From contig BAXV01000067.1 in NCBI GenBank assembly GCA_001310715.1, forward strand, positions 1 through 20,328: 20,328 bases of DNA, in the 5' to 3' direction. Position 1 is the first letter of the stretch. Every line of letters begins with the position of its first letter. The position numbers were made by a program, and so were the translations under genes. This DNA is from Pseudovibrio sp. JCM 19062. GTDB taxonomy: Bacteria; Pseudomonadota; Alphaproteobacteria; Rhizobiales; Stappiaceae. The notes beneath the pieces are model-generated. The model saw nothing but the letters and a program-made list of their open reading frames with translations, did not search any database and had not been told where the DNA came from. Below, one piece after another: positions 17,635 through 20,328 of the stretch.

Positions 17635-17671
17635 ATACTTGCTGAAGCTGTTGTCTATCTTCAGCAAGTAT
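17635..17671 (-). repeat. 13-bp hairpin between dctP and dctQ
   Basis: ATACTTGCTGAAG (17635-17647) pairs perfectly with CTTCAGCAAGTAT (17659-17671) around 11 bases. It begins 29 bases after the dctP stop, and no T tract follows on minus. Its position suits an mRNA-stabilising or partly terminating structure that lets the binding protein be made in excess of the permeases. Confidence 0.65.
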
Positions 17672-17699
17672 CGCCCAAGGTTTTGCGATGCCTATGGGA

Positions 17700-18769
17700 C
17701 TACTGGTTGCGATCCCAGGGATAGCCTTGGCTGTCGCGCTCGTCAGTGTACTTTTCAATGAGGCCCTTATACTCGGCGAGCATGGCATTGCCATCCATAC
17801 CGTAACGGCTGACCTGTTTGACCCACTCGTCTACGTATTTGGTGCCTGCCTGAACCAGTTGGGCGCGCTCACCATCCGGCAGTTTGATAACTTCAACTGT
17901 GCGACCGTTTGCGCCTGAAGCCATATCTGCAACGGCCCGATCATTTTCTGCATTTACGATCTTGCCGAAATAGTCGGACATCTCCATGCCCACGTTATTC
18001 AGAAGGGATTGCTGGGTTTCGTTGAGACTGTCGTAGACATCCTTGCTCATGAAAACACCAACACCGCCGACCTGGCCCCAGTCGAGCAGGGTGTAATTAT
18101 CAAATACTTCATGTTGCTTCAAAGCGTTGACCGCGTAGGAGTAGCCCTGCGTACAATGAATCAAACCAGTATCCAGCCCCTGATAGGCCTCATAGACACT
18201 CATGTTGACCATGGTCGCACCAAGCTCGCCGAATACTTTGCCGTAAGCGCTGTGCCGCGAACCTTTTTGCCTTTAATGTCTTCAATAGTGCGGATGGCAT
18301 CGCCCCTACATCCAATATGGACAGCAGAGGTTGTGAAGGTGCCGATGTAGACAAGGTTTTTATTCGCAAGATCCTGACGCGCTGTCGCATTGTTGCGCAT
18401 AAACTCATCCGTGGCTTTCATGCCAACCCATGCATCCGGGTTTGCTAGCGGCAAGTCTGCAATGCCGTAAACGGACATTTCCTGAGGGTAGTAGACACCA
18501 ATAATGGTACCGGTATCTGCCACCCCATCAGAAATTGATTGAAGGGCAGCAGCAGATTTGAACAAAGCGCCGCCCCATTGAATGTTAAAATTCAGATCTC
18601 CTTCAGAGCGATTCTCAACTTCGTCGGCAAACCACTGCAATGCTTCTGCGCGTGCACCGCGGTTAGGACCAGCCTCACCGTAGATCAATGTGGTGGCTGC
18701 TGTGGCCTGCGAAGCAATCGCCCCTAGAGCCAAGAGGGATACGCCTGCTGTCACCAATCGAAAATTCAT
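17700..18769 (-). CDS. dctP: TRAP transporter substrate-binding protein DctP (frameshifted as read)
   Basis: About 356 residues are expected. This is a periplasmic protein that captures a carboxylate and passes it to DctQM. Residues 1-24 are a signal peptide ending SQATA before ATTLIYGEAG. EALQWFADEVENRSEGDLNF and ADTGTIIGVYYPQEM follow as in the family. The KGKKVRG block near 166-172 holds the arginine that grips the substrate carboxylate. LDTGLIHCTQGY and the DYFGKIVNAENDR helix complete the fold. One base is missing near 18249, between VRGT and AYGKVFGELGATMV. The start at ATG 18769 has GGAGGAG upstream. The gene heads dctPQM-iclR. An organic acid is expected as ligand; nothing here identifies it. 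Confidence 0.88.
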
Positions 18770-19208
18770 GCCTCACTCCTCCAAATTTCACCATGTAGAA
18801 TTAAATTCAACATATGCGAACAAATGACGCAACTGATATCCGTAAAAATCCACAGGCACACACCACAATTCTCAAAGCTTTGCGTAAGAGACAGACCAAG
18901 CCTAAGCGCGTGTGTTGCCCTAGTGAGTTTCTACTTATGCTGCGGAGAGGAAAATGGTGGCGAAGAGTGAGGTATTGGAAGACGGTATCAAGCGTTGGAC
19001 AGCAGAAGTGAAGGCTTTGAGCTTGAAGGTTTATTTTCTTCTGAGGTCGTATCTCGGGAGGACTGATTTGACGGGTGTGTAGAAGGCTTATCGGTCTTGG
19101 GTGGGGGATGAGAAGATTTCTATTATTGGCGAGATCGAGGTTGTTGGGGGCTGTTGCAAGGTTGTTTTTGCCTTGTGTTCCTCGCGAGTACGTTCATACG
19201 GCCCGAAT
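18770..19208. other. Region between kdgK and dctP
   Basis: It contains the dctP promoter region with copy 3 of the shared element (18784-18820). On plus there is a 42-codon frame at 18954-19082 (MVAKSEVLEDGIKRWTAEVK onward) behind a strong GGAGAGG. Its EVL...KRWTAEVKA stretch resembles the N-terminal DNA-binding part of IS66/IS3-type transposase proteins, but the likeness stops after about 20 residues. No terminator for kdgK was found. Confidence 0.45.
18784..18820 (-). promoter_or_regulatory. Shared regulatory element, copy 3 (dctPQM operon)
   Basis: On plus, AATTTCA (18784-18790), TGTAGAATTAAATTCAACA (18794-18812) and TATGCGAA (18813-18820) repeat the layout seen at 14674-14709. The core is a near-perfect 9-1-9 palindrome with a single mismatched pair. 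On minus, TTCGCA and TACATG flank it at promoter-like spacing of 17. It lies 15-51 bases before the dctP ATG. Confidence 0.55.
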
Positions 19209-20131
19209 CTAGGTCTTTTGCGTGCTTACAATCGCTCCTTGATGCTGAATTACCTTTGCGGCGATCGAGTGTGCTCGTGTTGCAGCCTCGACGGGTGAAC
19301 GCCCAAGTAATCGCGAACCTACATAGCCAGCAGCGAAGGAATCTCCTGCTCCTGTGGTGTCGACAGGGGTGATATTGCCTTGAGGGGAGACTCGGGTTTC
19401 AGTTCCATCCTTCAGGATATAACAGTCTGCACCGCCGTCTTTGACGACGACTTCTTTAGCGCCCCATGACGCCCATTCCTCTGCAATAGCGTCGGAGGAT
19501 ACGGTGTCCCATAGGGCGGTATGATCCTCTTTGGAGATCAGCGCAATATCTGCAAGTTGGGCAAGCTGTTGGTTGGAGTGCCGACAAGCGTCTGTGTCTG
19601 GCCATAAGTTGGCGCGGTAGTTTGGATCGTATGCGATGAAACAGTCTTGCTTTGCTGTTTGCAGCGCCTCAATCAGGTTTTGCCGCTGCGTTTCATCAAG
19701 AATTGCAAGTGAAATGCCGGAGAGATATAGGCAATCGTAGTTGCACAAGAGCTTTGCGATTTCGGCAGCTGTCCAGCCGTCAAACATGTATCTGGCTGCA
19801 GAGTCCGAGCGCCAATAATGGAAGAAGCGCTCGCCGGAACTGTCGTTTTCGATCAAGTAGAGCCCAGGGGTACGTCCGCGATAATCTGGATCGCATCTGT
19901 ACGAATATTCTCGTCTTCAAATGCAGCCATCATCTTGTGACTGTACGCGTCCTGTCCCAGACCGGTGATGTAAGAGACGGCCAATTCATCGCTGAAGTGT
20001 CGGGCTAGATAAACCGCAGAATTGAATGTATCGCCAGCAAAGGATTGCTTGAATAAACCGCTACCAGCAGGCGCGATTTCCAGCATGCACTCCCCAATGC
20101 AAGCGATTGATTTTTTTTCTGAAGGGGTCAT
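19209..20131 (-). CDS. kdgK: 2-keto-3-deoxygluconate kinase, PfkB family (frameshifted as read)
   Basis: About 307 residues are expected. The enzyme phosphorylates 2-keto-3-deoxygluconate with ATP to KDPG, which an aldolase then splits. IACIGECMLEI (9-19) and FAGDTFNSAVYLAR (31-44) are hallmark KdgK segments binding the sugar acid. IAYDPNYRANLW lies in the middle, and DTTGAGDSFAAGY (from 258) is the PfkB signature with catalytic aspartate near 264. One C of a run at 19863-19865 appears lost (G on the gene strand), where VPLGLYLIEN should read through. It starts at ATG 20131. No uronate dehydratase, isomerase or aldolase gene is inside the window, so its pathway partners lie elsewhere, perhaps just beyond the right edge. 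Confidence 0.87.
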
Positions 20132-20246
20132 CTGGGAGACCTTTTAATTATTTTGCGGCGTGGCGCGTAAGATTGGGCTCTGTTCTAAAGTTTTGCTTGG
20201 GCTTAAGAAGCTAGAAAACCACTTTAATACATCACTCAGTTACTTT

Positions 20247-20328
20247 TTAGATCAGGCCCTCAGAACTACCATTGTGGAGTAATCTAATTTGCTCAATCAC
20301 ATGCTTTCCAGCGCCATCAACATGCTTC
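20247..20328 (-). CDS. C-terminal tail of an unidentified protein (partial)
   Basis: On minus a frame is open from the window edge for 26 codons (KHVDGAGKHVIEQIRLLHNG, then six more residues) to TAA at 20247-20249. It ends 115 bases before kdgK. The helical tail vaguely resembles the end of the FCD effector domain of GntR-family regulators, which often sit beside sugar acid genes, but 26 residues cannot settle this and chance openness is possible. Confidence 0.3.
   Translation of the reverse strand, partial: KHVDGAGKHVIEQIRLLHNGSSEGLI

Noticed and set aside
1..20328. CRISPR arrays, tandem repeats or a complete insertion sequence
   Set aside because: No regularly spaced direct repeats and no intact transposase with terminal inverted repeats were seen on reading both strands.

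Overview
The window looks like chromosomal DNA of an alphaproteobacterium, probably a marine-type Hyphomicrobiales (Stappiaceae/Pseudovibrio-like). This rests on moderate GC, a CUT2 sugar ABC cluster with an RpiR regulator, TRAP carboxylate transport next to CoA-dependent degradation genes, and an intergenic palindrome resembling the mosaic repeats of Rhizobiales genomes. The taxonomic call is inference.

Layout: (1) 1-75, start of an unknown minus-strand gene. (2) 505-1979, a hipBA toxin-antitoxin operon with two operator-like palindromes around its promoter. (3) 2321-3409, an AT-richer sulfotransferase-like gene. (4) 3620-4453 (minus), an RpiR/SIS regulator, divergent from a sugar or polyol uptake unit on plus: binding protein 4787-5713, permease 5835-6940, ATPase 6943-7721, terminator, then a Gfo/Idh/MocA oxidoreductase 7908-9021. 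(5) 9022-10010, no intact gene: a probable IS5-type transposase remnant and a stretch dense in inverted repeats. (6) 10011-11545 (plus), an acyl-CoA synthetase, convergent with minus-strand genes for a hotdog thioesterase and a pair of acyl-CoA dehydrogenases of the PimC/PimD kind (11632-14403). (7) 14797-18769 (minus), an IclR regulator and a complete TRAP transporter (dctM, dctQ, dctP). (8) 19209-20131 (minus), 2-keto-3-deoxygluconate kinase, followed by the tail of another minus-strand gene at the window edge.

The genes in 10011-18769 probably work as one system. The TRAP transporter imports a carboxylic acid, the synthetase makes its CoA ester, the two dehydrogenases oxidise it and the thioesterase edits or releases acyl groups. 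The best support is a sequence element of about 19 bp, with flanking similarity, found upstream of all three transcription units (9791-9809, 14684-14702, 18794-18812). The IclR protein encoded inside the cluster is the obvious candidate to bind it. The substrate cannot be read from the sequence.

Caution: 13 genes carry at least 26 apparent frameshifts, mostly one-base losses or gains in short homopolymers, while the proteins on both sides of each break stay fully conserved. This pattern across unrelated genes points to sequencing or assembly error rather than gene decay. I therefore annotate each as one gene and give the break positions. Only hipB, the sulfotransferase, the sugar-binding protein and the thioesterase read through intact.
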